Source: Numida meleagris
Lineage: Eukaryota; Chordata; Aves; Galliformes; Numididae
Direction: 5' to 3'
DNA: 64,000 nt
NCBI RefSeq assembly: GCF_002078875.1
Contig: NC_034409.1
Span: forward strand, 13,148,434 to 13,212,433
The notes under the pieces are model-generated. The model was not told the DNA's origin, searched no databases, and saw only the letters and a list, made by a program, of their open reading frames with translations. Positions 45,076 to 59,080 of this stretch are shown here, piece after piece. The stretch's first letter is position 1. Each line of letters begins with the position of its first letter. The position numbers and the translations under genes were made by a program.

Positions 45076-48000
45076 TAAAACGATTAAGAATGTCTATGTT
45101 GATTGAAATTGTGGGACTATAATGCTTGGTTTTTGCAGGAGTGACTTGTAAAAAGAAGTACATGGACTTGTACATGTGCAGATAAAAAAACTACTACAGA
45201 AGATGATTGAACAGTTCTGTCAAGTTTTTCAGGCCTAACAGCACCCATATATTCCTGCTTTGATTTAGTAAGTTTAAAACTTAATACTTTTCATTTAGAA
45301 GGTCAAAACTTGTAAGTAGTAGCTGCTAGAGATAGGATTCATGCATTAGTACCTGGCTGGTTATCTGTAGCATAATTTGTTTCTGTGTACATCTTTGACT
45401 GACTACAATTTTCACTGATGTTGCCACTGAACGTGCATTTCTGTACAGCTTTAAATATTTTCTTAATTTATACTAAAATGTCATGTTTTTTTAATCTTAT
45501 TCTGGCAATGAATTGCTTTCATCTAAAAGAGAAAGCAAACAGCTGAGATTTGAAACTTAAATCGAATAGCAGAAGATAGTCTTTTCTGATTGTCTTCATG
45601 GTCAGATATTTTACATTAATACTTTTTTTGTGTATCAACCTGATTTTCAGTACAAGTAGTAGTTAATTTTCCTTTAAGTTTTCTTACCATAGTTCTGGTT
45701 CAACAAAAATATTTTTTTTTAAGAATAGAATATTCAATGATTTCATTCAAATCACTGAGATTCCTTATTCGTTGAACTTATAAACATGTGAATTACAGGA
45801 TTAGGTTCTTTAACATGTATATACGTAGAACTGTGTATGGAACATACACATATTCTGTTTAGGCTCTGTATCTATGTAGAACAATATAGAGAGTATTATG
45901 AGTGTAAATGATGTGCAAAATTTTCTTCATTTCTCTCAGTCTTTCTAGGACATATTTTACCGGTAGTGCTGTTGTGCATTATGCCATTGAGACTGTATCT
46001 GGATTATTACGTAGCAGTCTCTTCCTATTCAGAAAAGTCATTTCAAGCTGATAGAGGTGCAGAAAAGGGCTCCCATAAAGAGCAGGAAGATAAGAAATCA
46101 TTGCCCTGGAAAGACATTCACTTGAAAGGATAGTTAAAGTGGTAGAAGGAATTACTGTAACCATATGTTCCCTGCTTTGCTAGGACAGTGTTATCATCCT
46201 CTTCAACACAAGCCATCCATTTGACTTAAATTCTCAGATAGAGACTATTTAAAATATAAACTGGATGATTTTTCTTTGCGGTGGATGAAGGGATCTCAAG
46301 TGATTCATTGCACACACTGGGGTACAGAACCTAAGCTTAAATTATGAAAGCGAAAAGATATCTACAATAGCTTCTGAAGTGATTTCAGTTTAATCTGTCT
46401 TCAACATATATCTGATATCTGATGCATCCTAAAGAAGGATGGCATTTGAACTTTGATGAACAGATATCAAAGAGGGGAGAAGAGCTGCTTGAATTAAAGG
46501 TTCAGTACAGAAATTATGAGATAGTTTACAACCACTAACAGTAAGAAATTCTCAAACATCTTTCCCAATATTGTGAGTGAGAAAATAAACTGATGCTGAG
46601 TTGCATTCTCAGTTATTCAAGAAAGAGGTTATGAACCGTGTTTGTTGGAGCAGAAAGAAGGGTTCTGTGACTGAAGTTTCCTTCATTCATCTGAACAAGT
46701 ATCACAAAAATGAAACAGATATTGGTTAGTTGCCATCAGAATTTGTAGAAGTCTTGCCAAATACAGAAGTGCCCCTGAAATGATACTCTTCACTGTTTTA
46801 AACAGCATCAGAGCTATCTTGTAAGTGCAATGCTGCGACAAGAAGGATCATTAACTTCAGTATAATACACTAGTAAAAGCAAACTCCTTAATTTCTCGCC
46901 AGAGGGAAACTTGCCATTCCACGTAGTATAGATTTACATATGTGTTATTTTAAAAAGTGAATGATTTAAATACATCATCTTTAATGAATGTATGAAGGAC
47001 AGAAGTATGTTCGACCAAATAACTTTGGTCTGGCTGAAGCACACCTACTCTGCTGCAGGCCATTCTAGTGAAAGTATCTGTATGCACCAGCTGCACAAAC
47101 ATGGCCAAGTACCTAATGAAGCAGTTTGAGCACATTTTAAATACCCACCAGAAGCCTAACAATTATTATTTCCTGTCAAATGAAATTATATAGAGGTAGA
47201 TAAATCTATGCACAGGCTCACATCCCATTCGTAACTACAAGTTATTAGGCACCTTCAAGGAATCAGCTCACCTCCTCATTCTCCTGACTTCAAAACCAGG
47301 AAGATAAGGTGTTGTTATGCTACACAGCCTCTAAGAGAAGATTTGGACCAAAGGGCTTCGAGTTACACCCAGAGAAATAGACCCTGGAGACAACTTTTTG
47401 GGCTGTGGATTACAAGAATGCAGTATATTTCCTTCAGGTCTCATCCTGTGTACAACTTTGTGGTGGACATGCACAATGCACTATGTCTGTGCCAGGGGAT
47501 GATGCTAATGGTGACATGGCTGTGCTCACAGCCAGTAGAGGTTCTCTTGCACTGGTACAGCTGAGGATCTGATCCATAATTTCTCATTAAGTTTGCTAAA
47601 GATAGACAAAGATGAATGCTTAACAATCTAATCGTTAGTGATTATAATCACCGACAGTGGATTTTCAAGCAATTAGCAGTAATTAAGCTCTCATTTATAA
47701 CTCATTAATATGAAAAACAGTAATTCTATGGATGAAATACTCCCATAGTATCTAAGGGAAAGTATTCTGCAGGCAGAAATATATGATGAACCATCTAGAG
47801 TTTCAGATCACCAAAAGCGATTTGATAAATGTATCATCATGGCTAAATACTGCTGAAATTTCAGCTGGTTGCTCAGGCAGAAATTAGTTGCATACTATCA
47901 TAATTGTCTAGTTAGACTCCAGGTCCCAGGGGGGACAATTTGTTAAAGAAGAATGAGAGTAAATAAATATCTTTCTTCAAACTGCCAGTAAGAAAAACCA

Positions 48001-51000
48001 ATTCACTGCTTTTACTTTAAAGTTACATTTTCATTAATTTTCTATTCAAAAAATGGTTTTTTTCCAATTTATTTTTCTGGGAAAAGGTGACCTAGCACCA
48101 ACCACTCCAAATAAATCGGTGCATTAATTAATAAATGTATTCCTTTACAGAAGTATGTAGGAGCTTGTAGCAATGTACATACTCATGGAGAATGCTTTAC
48201 TAAGAGCATATCATTTTTGCATACAAAATTGCTGAGTTTTTATAGATTTCATTGCAATCCTTAAAAAGCAAAAGGGCCAAAAGAAATTGATGTCTTGACA
48301 CATGCTTAATCAAAACCTTTTACGTATCATTACTTACTCAGGTTCAGAAAACTATACCAAAGTGATATCACTTCTAGTTGAAGTCAGTCCTACCTGGGAA
48401 TTCTTGATTTACTTACCTTAGTGCCTGGAGATAATCCGAATGAATTCTAAAAAACAGCCTTGTTAAAAATATTTTACTTCAGAAAGAAATCAACATTCTC
48501 TACTTCTAAGATGAGACATGGAGAAAGATGTGACTATCAGATGCACCAACAGCAACGTCAGACACTTGGATTAACAAGAAATTAACGAAAAACAAAACAT
48601 GGATTGTGACTGGGAGAGTAGCTAATGGCTAATGTTACCCGATATGCATTTCTGATATGCAAAATCTGTCATCATGATGTTTTGTGGGTCATCTAAACCA
48701 AAACTGTGGCATCAGATTCTTACTGCTCAAATCCACAGTTACACTTAGCTGTGCTCAGGCTAGGTAAGGGCAGCAGGGCTTCATGGAATGGAATGAGCTT
48801 TTAACTAGTCTACCACTGTGGGTGGTTTACACAGTGGCTTTGTTAATGACCCCTTAATTCTTTGATAAATTCCATAGTTAATTCTACTATTAAAACTTTC
48901 CTTCGATTTTAGGGTTGTACTGGAGCTTTCTAGATGCCAGTGTAAGTTAAAGGAAACTTTTTTTCCTCTTACATTAAACTTTCCATAGTGCTGAGAAATA
49001 CACGGCATTTATCTTTGCCCATACCCCAAGGCACTGTGAGCAGAGGCTGGTAACAGCACTGGCTCTCAGCAGTTAGGGAGCACTCTGCAGGAGGATGTGA
49101 TGCCAGGAGGCAGTTTCTGCATACTTGTAAGGCCCCTACAAGTCATGAAGTGTTTTCTTCTACCACGACATAGCCTGTGATGCAGGATTAATGTCAGCAA
49201 GGAGTCTAATCTGCTGGGAGAGATTTTGGTTCCTTGAATGGGGCGTGTAACTGCTGAACCATTCATTGTGAGCCTGTTACTGTTTTATAGTTACAGCTAT
49301 GTCATGCTCAACTTCTTTCCTGTTTTGGTTTGTTTGTTGTTTTGGAGTTTTTTGTTGGTGGGCTCTTTTTTTTTTTTTTTGCTAGTTTCCTGTAAGTTAT
49401 GAGGCAGATCCCAACACGTTCTTGTAGAATAAAAAATGATTTAATCTTTAAATGGAAAACCAAATAAAGATCTACACTGCAGGAGGAATCCGCAACTGAG
49501 TCATCACAATTGTGGACTAAACTTTAATATCACAATTTTAATCTAAAATAGTAGAAAAACAGCTAAATATTACCCTTACAGATAGACTGCTTACTGAGAC
49601 TAATAAGAAATCCTATCTCCTTCTCAGCTTGAGCTGTTTCTTCAGCTTATTTTCCATGGACATATAGCTGTCTCAGTCTCATGTCAGCCTCTCAGCAAAA
49701 TAAATTTGGCATTTAACTAAGTGCAGAGCAGAAAAATTCTGTGCTAACAATTTTTAATAATCTTAATTAATTATTGATTAGTGTTAATGACAGTAGGCAA
49801 AAATTGATTTGCTGTTTGTACTGAGCTGAAATAATTTACTTGTCGAATGAAAGTGATTAACCAGTAAGACTAATAGCAATTATGTAATAATCTCCCATTT
49901 CTAATTCACTATATTAATGAAAAGATCTCTGTTTGGTAAGTGGTAAATCAAAGAAAGAAATGCAAGATAGATTTAGGTAGTAGATCTTTCATCATATTTA
50001 TCACTACGATGTGGTTTCTTTTAACTACAATAAATAATACATGAACTGGGGATAACGCAAACCTTGATAGATAAGGATTTTTTACCTTACAGTACCCTTT
50101 GGGTAGCAGTAAATGACCTTTTAGAGCTGACCTCTTTCTTCTTCATTTTTTCAGCTAATGGTCAATATTTATAACAGTTGTAGTTTTTCGCAAAGCATTC
50201 TAGCACTTAACTTATGCAATTTATCTTTTATGTAAAGACAAATCTGTGCTGCCATTGGATGCGCATATGGATGTTTTTTTCTTCTCTTTACTGACTGGTA
50301 TTTAAAAATCAGTTCTGAAACCACAGTATTTCAATGACATCGTATGCTGAGCATCTGATTCCACCTTCATGCCTCTGTCCCCGTTTGTAACTTTGGCAGT
50401 AGCTTACTCCTTAGTGTACAGCTTCATGCAAGAAGATCACAATCATGATTAGCTTTGGTGGCTATTCTCGCCTTCCCCCAGGGAGCTGTAATCATAGCAT
50501 AGAAAAAGCCTAATTATTGCAATCTTTTCCTCTTCTTTGATGTATAGCGTAGCAAAAAGTGTTAAGGAGGGACTGGAAAGAGATACCTTTGCCAGTATTT
50601 ACTAAGATATGCTCCCAACATAAAAGCGCTGATTGGAAGGACAATGTTGTTTGACACCATGAGCTGATCACAGCTGCAGGCAATATTTCCCATTGAAGAG
50701 TGAGATGTATGTGGTGATGGACTATGTATATGAAAATCATTTGCTGAATACGGGTATAATTTCAGAGCAAAGAGATCCAAGATGGTGCCTGGGTTACTAG
50801 TGACCAGCGGGAAGGAGATGTTGCCCACAGAAATTCAGGAAAGAGAGAGAGAGATCATGAAGTTTAAGAACTGTAGTTTAGAACCTTTTAACTCAACATG
50901 ATGTTTATTCTTTAAAGATGGATGTGTGAGAGAAAGGCTGTGAATTTTAGTTTCATACAAAAAGGGCTGACTGGAAGAGAGAAGGTTAGTGTCACTGAGC

Positions 51001-52345
51001 TAGGGCAGAGGTAGGAGCTGTATTTGTATTCACTAGGCAAGATAAGATTTAAAAGAAAAGATGTCTGATAATACTTTACGAAGAAGAATTTTCTGAGCTA
51101 TGAGTAAAAACAGTTTTCATCTAGGGACATTTCAGCTGATGATTTCAAACTTTGAGAATATGGTAACTGTTTTTTCTATGAAATTAATGAAGCTGCCAAA
51201 ACTTGACTTTGTGTAAATATGTATTCTACCGATATCTCTTTTATTTGTTTACATCTATCAAGATACTGCATGCTCTGAATTCTGTTTCATTCTGAAAAGA
51301 TCAAAGACAAAATGGTGTAACTCCCACATCAATTGTATATGAATCAAGTCACAACACGGAATGTGTCTTGAACAAAACACTGCCATAATTCAATAAGAAG
51401 TGTTGACCTCTACTCTAGTCCAGCATAATTCAGAATCTGATATGTCAGTTCTTAATTTTTAGGTTCTCATTGTCGAGACTGCCATAGAAATAAAATCCAT
51501 CTGCATAAGGCATGGGTCTGGGCTTGGTGGAAATGTAGACCTCATGTATGTCCTGATTGATTGTAGTATGTTGAAAAATTCTCCAGACCCCTTATAGGTT
51601 TCGCACACTTGCTTGATATGCTTTCAGTACTTCCAATGGAAGTTAGCAATGAGAGATATCTTTGCAGCTTTTCACTTCCCCATCCTCCTGCAAAAGATGT
51701 ATAGCAATGGCAGGCATCCTACACTCTGCTAAGCCTGTTACATATATTCCAATGTTCAAATTACTGGCTGAGTTAGGAATAGCACAAGTGCCCAGAGGGG
51801 AGTAGCATGTATGACAGCAATGGGCCATGAAGGAGGAGGCCTGAGGGACTCTGAGCAGTAGCAGACAAGAATATTCTGAGGCACAAAGTGGTAGCTTGCT
51901 GAGTGTGAACTCTGGGCAGAGGGTGGCTAAACAAGGCTGTGGTGGAGAGTCTGGAGATGTGAGCATAAAAACAGGAATAAGAGTGCAGTAACTGGTGGGA
52001 TAGGTACCCACCCTCTGGCACTCCTCCCGTGATCTGCGTCTTTTTTCTTGCTTCAGGGCTTAACAGCAGTGGTAACTATGTGATCCCTGTGTCAACCAAG
52101 AAAAATACAATCCATCCCCAAACAAACAGGCTGGCTCCATTACAGAAATATTTGTTATGCTTAATTTATCTTGTCTAGAAAATGCTGTACAGACAGACAT
52201 CACAACTCGTAGAGCAGTAAGGACTAAGCATATAATGTTGCATGCAAGATATTAGTAACAGAGATTTTGTAAGGGAGAAGGGATTTAAACAAAGAATATG
52301 AATTCATTTTTCCTGTATTGACAGGAAAAATACCTTAAAACATGG
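45076..52345. other. Intergenic DNA upstream of ORC5
   Basis: AT-rich single-copy-looking sequence with T/G-rich runs near 49320-49380. A 122-codon minus-strand frame at 51643-52011 has no recognised domain. No gene, RNA or clear repeat supported. Confidence 0.7.
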
Positions 52346-52508
52346 GTGTCCAACCTTTTGTCTTGTGGAGAGGAATTGTCTTGGGTTGCATATAAAATAT
52401 ATAGTTAATGTATATATGTAACAAAATTTCTTTTTTTTAATATATTTTTTATTAAAACGTGAGAAAAAAAAGTGGGCAACAAAAGCATAAAACTAATGGG
52501 TTGGACAC
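52346..52508. mobile_element. 163-bp element with perfect 10-bp terminal inverted repeats
   Basis: GTGTCCAACC at 52346-52355 is the exact reverse complement of GGTTGGACAC at 52499-52508. The interior (GAATTGTCTTGGGTTGCATA, an AT-rich middle and an A-run) has no coding capacity. It resembles an old, widespread amniote DNA-transposon-type repeat that starts GTGTCCAACC and ends GGTTGGACA, but I cannot name the family. A clear target-site duplication was not seen. Confidence 0.65.
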
Positions 52509-55500
52509 ATATGCTTTAAAATGAGCCCAGGACTCACAGCGATGACAGAGTCATGGCTGTCAGTGCCATAAAAGAAATTAAAAAGCTACACAGATCAACT
52601 AATTGAGATACTTGAAGCTGTCCTTTGGGTTGCTGGAAGGCATTGCTTCTTTGTGAAATCACCCCAAAAAGATCTTCTAGCCTCTCAAAAGATTATTTGT
52701 TCTGAATTTGATCCAAATTGGCAAATATTTTTTTATTATTTTATCACAATGTAATCATTTTGGTAATAGTTGAAAGAAGCCAGCTTCATCTAAGACAACC
52801 CTTCTAAGAGCTGCTTTGAAGAGCAAGTTTCAAATCTTTCATCTTACTGGTCAGGAGTTTCAGTGATTGAAGTGAAACAGCACACAAAGGGTATCACAGC
52901 ATGCTGAAGGGGTATGGTGAGACACAGCTGTTTGTCGTGGGATATTTCATGTGCCAGTTTGACCGCGGATGACAGCTATACCTATGTGTTTTCCTTTAAC
53001 ATTAAGATTCTTCAGCAACAGAAACGTAATTAGCTTTTTACTTCAGGAAGTACATATCTTGACATCTAGTAAAACAGTTCGTAACACTCTGTAACAAAAA
53101 TGCAAGGGATGCAAGGGAAATGTGCAAAGGAACGGCAAACCATCCAGCAGAGTGCTGTTACTACATTATGAAGTATGCTGGAATTCAGGGTGAAATAATA
53201 ATATGCGAAAATGGACTAAATCTTGACATTTCCATGACTTCAGAGACAAGCGTGAACAAAAAGTGTGATATGTTATGTGTTTCTATAATTGCAGATATAA
53301 CTCATTTTGATGACAGCTCAGATTGTGGCAGTGAAATAGCCTCGACCTAGAAAATATTAATTCTGTAATATTTAAACGAGTGAGATTCGGACAGATTCAA
53401 GGAGACATATCTCAGTCATTTTTGTAGAACAAAGCTGAAATACATCATCTTTCTGAAAGGGCTAATAGTGGGGCAAGAACGATCAGTCCTGTCTGCATGC
53501 CAAGCTTCACCCAGTGGCCAGTTACCTGAGTTCCCCAGCTCAATGGCAGCAGAAAGAGTTGGCCCAGCTTCTTGTCTGTGCCAACTGCCGGCATCTGAGT
53601 GTGGAGAGCACTGCTGTGTCTGAGGATCAGCAAGGGTTAAACCTGGCTGCAGAAGTTAGCTACCAAAATGGTGTACATCCACTAATGCTGGAACGCTCGC
53701 TGTCTGGGCTTCCTAAAACAGATTTCCGTGCTATTGTGCCTTCAGGCCAACAAGATACGAAATACACTGAGGCTATTCTGCCAAAGCTTTTCTTTAAAAA
53801 AATTTACATCACAGTAACTATCAATTCAGCTTATGAATAAGTCCATCTCACCTATCTTAGAATTAAACTGAAAATCTGTAACTCAATAAAGTTTTGATCC
53901 ATTCTTTTAGTTTAAGAGTTATCTTCAAACATTTAGTTAATTGTGTTGACAGTTTGATATGACTACTGTCTTCTAGCACATTGCAGAATTCATAAAACTA
54001 GATTTACAAGTTTAATGGTAACCAAATCATATACAATTGCTTTTTGTAGCCTCCAGTGAGTGAGACTTGGTCACATGGGCAATTATATAGTTTTGGTTGT
54101 GTTAGAATTTACAATAACCCTTTTTTCTGCATCTCTGTCTATATTTATTCAGCAAATTTGACTTCATGCAGAGTTCTCACAAGAGAAGCAGCAAAATATG
54201 GAAGAACACTTGGATTTTCTTAAACACTTCCTTTTGGTGCTCTGAGAATCAGCAACATATACATTCAAATAAGTATATATTTGCTATAGGTGAATGATCT
54301 TGATTAATAGAGTTGTAGTAGTTCTATCATGCAATTTATGTTCAGCTTTACTCACTCCTCTCTGCTAATGGTCCTTCAGATTCTTTGGTCCTTCACAACT
54401 AGTGCTATGGCATTAAAATAATGGGGATAATCCCACCAGAGAACATGGTTTATACACATGGAAATGAACTTAAATTTTGCTATATGAGTTTTGCAATTTT
54501 TTTAGGAAAATGCAATTCTGAGGAGTTCTGTGGCAATCTGCTGTTCTTTTATGTTAGTACTGTTGCACTGACTGGGGGAAGAAACAGATTCAATTGTGCT
54601 AAATTTCTGTGTGCTTTTTTACCACCATATAATCAGCACTGAGGTGTGGATTAAAAAAAAAAAGATTTAAACGTATTTGTGGCACTTCTCTGTGACATCC
54701 CAGAAGAACTGAATTCTCAGAAAAGCATTAACACACACCAGGTGCCTTAAATGATTTGTATTGTGCACCCTGAAATACACACAACTCAAATAATCTTATA
54801 TCACTCTACCATATATGCAAAATGTGAATTATGATTTCATCTTCTGTTCACTTTCTGACTTCAGCCCAACATTCAGCAATATCTGAGAGGCATGTCTGAC
54901 ACGTTTTGCCTATCAGTAGATAGCCACTTCTCTGCTGCTTATGTTTTAAAGAGCTGCCTTAAGTATTACTTAAATTATAATACCGCATGCTGAAGTGTTC
55001 CCTCAAGCGATAGGTAACTGAGGAGACAGTCTGGGAAGCAGTGAGATGCAGATGCTGCTCTTAATATACTAATCAGTCAATTTCCTACTGGCCTCTTTCC
55101 TCAAAAGCTGATTTTAAAACACAGATTTATCTCACAGCACTGAGAAATCTGTATTAAATGCAAAGAGCAAGCAAATAGTCAACAGTAAATAAGCAGATTT
55201 CATAACCCTGCACAAATTAGATGCTTGCAGCCACATACTGCTATCTGTTTTCACCCTCTGTCATGCAACAAATGCATTAAAAGTAGTTTGTGAGTCCAGG
55301 AACTCACTGCTTTTTTTTTTTTGCCCTTCCTGCCTGAGAACATAATGCTGTTAAGGGAAAGGGAATATTCTACTTCTGTTGAAGCACTAGGTGAAACTGG
55401 ACTGGTGCTGTGATGGTGAAAATGAAGCTGCTTGGACTGCTGACAACACGGGCTACTGCACTGGGAAGTTAGAGCCTGCTACTCAACTTCACAGAGATAA

Positions 55501-57536
55501 ATCAAGAAATAAGAAAATAAGGGCTTTATACTCAGTACAGATTGTGGGTACAATCCTATGCTCTATATACCAAGTTATTGATGGAGGATGAGCACATGCC
55601 GCAAGGAAACCTCCTTAGAATACCGGGCAGGATTTATAGATGACTGCGTATTCCCAAAGGTAGGAGAAAGTTAAAAGGAAGAGGAGGCCCTGCTTTGTGC
55701 CTGCTGGCTGTAGTGTGTGTTGGCATAGATCAGGAGGGAGGAGTGAAGCTTTTAGCTGGGGCTGGTCCAGGTGCAGTCTGGAAGTGTTGCTTAGCCATAG
55801 AGTGAAAAAACCTTCTGAAAATTCACAAGAATTGAGAAAGTCAGGAAGGAGCCCAAAAGAGAAGAGAATGGAAACAGGGTTATTCAGGTTACAAAGGCAT
55901 CCTAATGTCCCTGTGCTAAAATCATTTCAGGGCCCATAGACGCACATCACACATAGCAGCCAGGAAAGACCAGTCCCAGAACAGAAGAACAGAATTTCAT
56001 CATTCATGTAGGCTGCTTCCCCATTCTCCTCTGGTGGAGAGTGCTGGTTTGGCCTTTGTACTGCCTTACTACCAGACACATCGCTTCCTTAGGAACAGAT
56101 TGCAGCTTCCAGGATATGGTCACTCCATCCACCCTAACTCCTAATGCAAGGAATCCATGACTATCGCTCCAGAAAAGTGAAGGAATTTTGCTCAGCCTTT
56201 GTTAGTGTTGTCTTAAATAGAGACGACTTTTATCACATAAGTAGGCTTTCATTCAAGAAAGCACTTTTGCGTCCTCCTTCATATTTAAAACAAAATACAG
56301 ATCTATTGCTTTGGTATTAAATTAGTTTGGGAGCTCTTGTTACCCTGGAGCCATGTTTCACTTTGAAAGCATCACACTGAAGTAGAAAACTACTTTCAAG
56401 TCAGTATTGAAAGCTAATATTTCACCCAAGTTACATTTATACAGGGAGAGGAAAGAACTTTTCCAATGTCTTGTGGTTTTGTTGTTGGTTTTGCTTTTGC
56501 TTTTGTATCGTTTGCATTGCAATCAGGTTCCTGATAGCCCTCTTAGCAACTGCTCGGTATTTCCAGGCTGACACTGAAGTCACCGTTCACAAACCCAAAC
56601 AGGACAAGCAGCAATGTGCCACGTTCAGTGTAGCCCGAGCCCTTCTCACACCTAGCACCGGAGCACTGAGCTCAGCTCACACCCACTGGAATGCAGGAAA
56701 TCTGACTCAGCCCAGATCGCTCCAGGGCCCTGTGTGCTACTCATCGTCTTTCTGCAAAATGGCAGCACCCACCACCCGTCAATGGGGAACAGTCTGCCTC
56801 AACTCTGGGTTCTGCTCAGCCTGTTCAAGGCTCCTTTATGTTCCTTTCTCCTTGTTCTAGGGCTTCATCCCAGGAAAACTGACTACAGAAAAGCAACTGA
56901 GCAGCCATATGCTTCATTTTCAGTGAATGTGTATTACACTGAAATGAGTGAGATCTATTCACATACTTAGGGTAAAGCATATGCCTAAATGCCACCAGAA
57001 TACCTAAATCTTTGCAGAATTGAACAGCCTGCACTGGAACAAACTTGGAAAAAGTGATCAGCCTGAACTGATGAGCATCACCCTGTATTTGAACCATAGT
57101 GGTTTCAAATGAGTCGACGAACTCACCGTGTAACTCTTATGCATGTTTGATTTAATTACCACATGTGATGGCCTCAGGAAAAGCATCTAATTTTTTAATG
57201 TACCATATCTGTTGGCAAGCCCCATGTAAAGGAAGCCAATGGGAGGTATCTGCACTGTAAGGAAGATGGATGTGCGTGCCTCTACTGCATCACTTAGGCT
57301 GTAACTAATGCCAGACATTCCTGCAAAGGTAAGGGCTCTGATAAAAGCTCATAAAGCTCCTTACTGACAGCAAAAATAGGAGCCTAAAATTTATGCTCAG
57401 CCTGTCTTCCTTACAAATGCAGGTTTTAACAGAATTGAAGTCTACATGGAGGGAGCAGTGGATTCTGGGGCAGTCAGACAAACATGAGCTGCTTAATCCT
57501 GTCTTTCTGAACTCACCAGAGCTTGTGCTACTGTTT
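52509..57536. other. Intergenic DNA, no gene supported
   Basis: Plus-strand frames of 108 codons (53514-53840) and 129 codons (56471-56860) lie in slightly GC-richer patches. Neither has a recognisable domain or clear splice context. Confidence 0.65.
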
Positions 57537-59080
57537 CATAGAATCATAGAATTAGCAAGGTTGGAAAAGACCTACAAGATCATCCAGTCCAACCATCCAC
57601 CTACCACCAATAACCCCACTAAACCATGCCTCTCAACGCAATGTCTAACTGTTCTTGAACACCTCCAGGGATGGTGACTTCACCACCTCCCTGGGCAGCC
57701 CATTCCAGCGCCTGACCGCTCTTTCAGAAAAGTAGAATTTCCTAATGTCCAGCCTGAATCTCCTCTGGTGCAACTTGAGTCCATTCCCTCTTGTCCTGTC
57801 ACTAGTTACAAGAGAGAAGAGGCCGACCCCCAGCTCACTACAACCTCCCTTCAGGTAGTTATAGAGAGCAATAAGGTCTCCCTTGAGCCTTCTCTTCTCC
57901 AGACTGAACAACCCCAGCTCCCTCAGCCGCTCCTCATAAGGCCTGTGCTCCAGACCCCTCACCAGCTTCGTCGCCCCCTCTGAACACGCTCCAGGGCCTC
58001 AATGTCTTTCTTGCAGTGAGGGGCTCAAAACTGGACACAGTACTTGAGGTACGGCCTCAACAGTGCTGAGTACAGAGGGACAATTCCTTCTCTACTCCTA
58101 CTGGCAACACTATTTCTGATACAAACCAGGATGCCATTGGCCTTCTTGGCCACCTAGGCACAATGCTGGCTCATGCTCAGCTGAACATCAACCAACACCC
58201 CCAGGTCCGTTTCCTCTACACAGTCTTCCAGCCACTCTGCCCCAAGCCTGTAGCGTTGCCTAGGGTTGTTGTGGCCAAAGTCCAGGACCCGGTACTTGGT
58301 CTTGTTGAACTTCATCCCATTGGCTTCAGCCCAGCGATTCAGCCTGTCCAGATGCTTCTGCAGGGCCTTGCTACCCCCAGGCAGATCAACACTTCCTGCC
58401 AGCTTGGTGTCATCTGCAAACTTACTGAGGGTGCTCTCAGTGCCCTCATCCAGGTCATCAATAAAGATATCGAAGAGGACTGTCCCCAGCACCGACCCCT
58501 GGGGAACACCACTCATGACCGGTCGCCAGCTGGATTTAACTCCGTTCACCACCACTCTCTGGGCCCAGCCCTCCAGCCAGCTCCTTACCCAGCAAAGAGT
58601 GTACCTGTCCAAGCCATGGGCTGCCAGCTTCTCCAGTAAAATACCATGAGAGACAGTGTCAAAGGCTTTCCAAAGTCTCGGTGGATCACATCAACAGCCT
58701 TTCCCTCATCCACCAGTCAGGTCACTCGATCATAGAAGGAGATCAGGTTGGTCAAGCAGGACCTGCCCTTCACAAACCCATGCTGGCTGGGCCTGATCCC
58801 CTGGTTGTCCTGCAAATGCTGTGTGATCTCCCTCAGGACAATCTGCTCCATAACTTTTCCTGGCACCGAGGTCAGGAGGTCAGGCTGACAGGCCTGTAGT
58901 TCCCTGGATCCTCCTTACAAGCCTTCTTGTAGATGGAAGTCACACTGGCAAGTCTCCAGTCTTCTGGGACCAGGAACGCTGATAGATGATGGAAAGCAGC
59001 TTAGCTACCTTCTCTGCCAGCTCCCTCAGTACTCTTGGATGGATCTCGTCTGGCCCCATGAGATTTCCATTAAGTGTTAA
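57537..59080 (-). mobile_element. CR1 LINE, 1.5 kb with partial reverse transcriptase
   Basis: The longest CR1 copy here. On the minus strand a 152-codon frame (58612-58154) encodes the C-terminal part of the RT domain: [10 protein letters not shown], the catalytic FADD box in [10 protein letters not shown], and [17 protein letters not shown] second frame (57962-57645) carries the ORF2 C terminus ([34 protein letters not shown]). The 3' end (reading leftward) has the usual ATTCTATGA-like tail at 57537. The copy is truncated before the endonuclease domain and split by frameshifts, so it cannot move on its own. Confidence 0.95.
58154..58612 (-). pseudogene. CR1 ORF2 reverse-transcriptase fragment
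   Basis: 152 codons of RT palm and thumb from the CR1 copy. The motif-B-like [14 protein letters not shown] and motif-C FADD are intact. The upstream RT motifs continue only in other frames or are lost. It is a retrotransposon remnant, not a host gene. Confidence 0.9.

Noticed and set aside
51643..52011. 122-codon minus-strand frame
   Set aside because: No domain, no conserved pattern and no promoter or splice context. Consistent with chance.
58163..58649. 158- and 127-codon plus-strand frames
   Set aside because: Antisense shadows of the CR1 reverse-transcriptase fragment on the minus strand.
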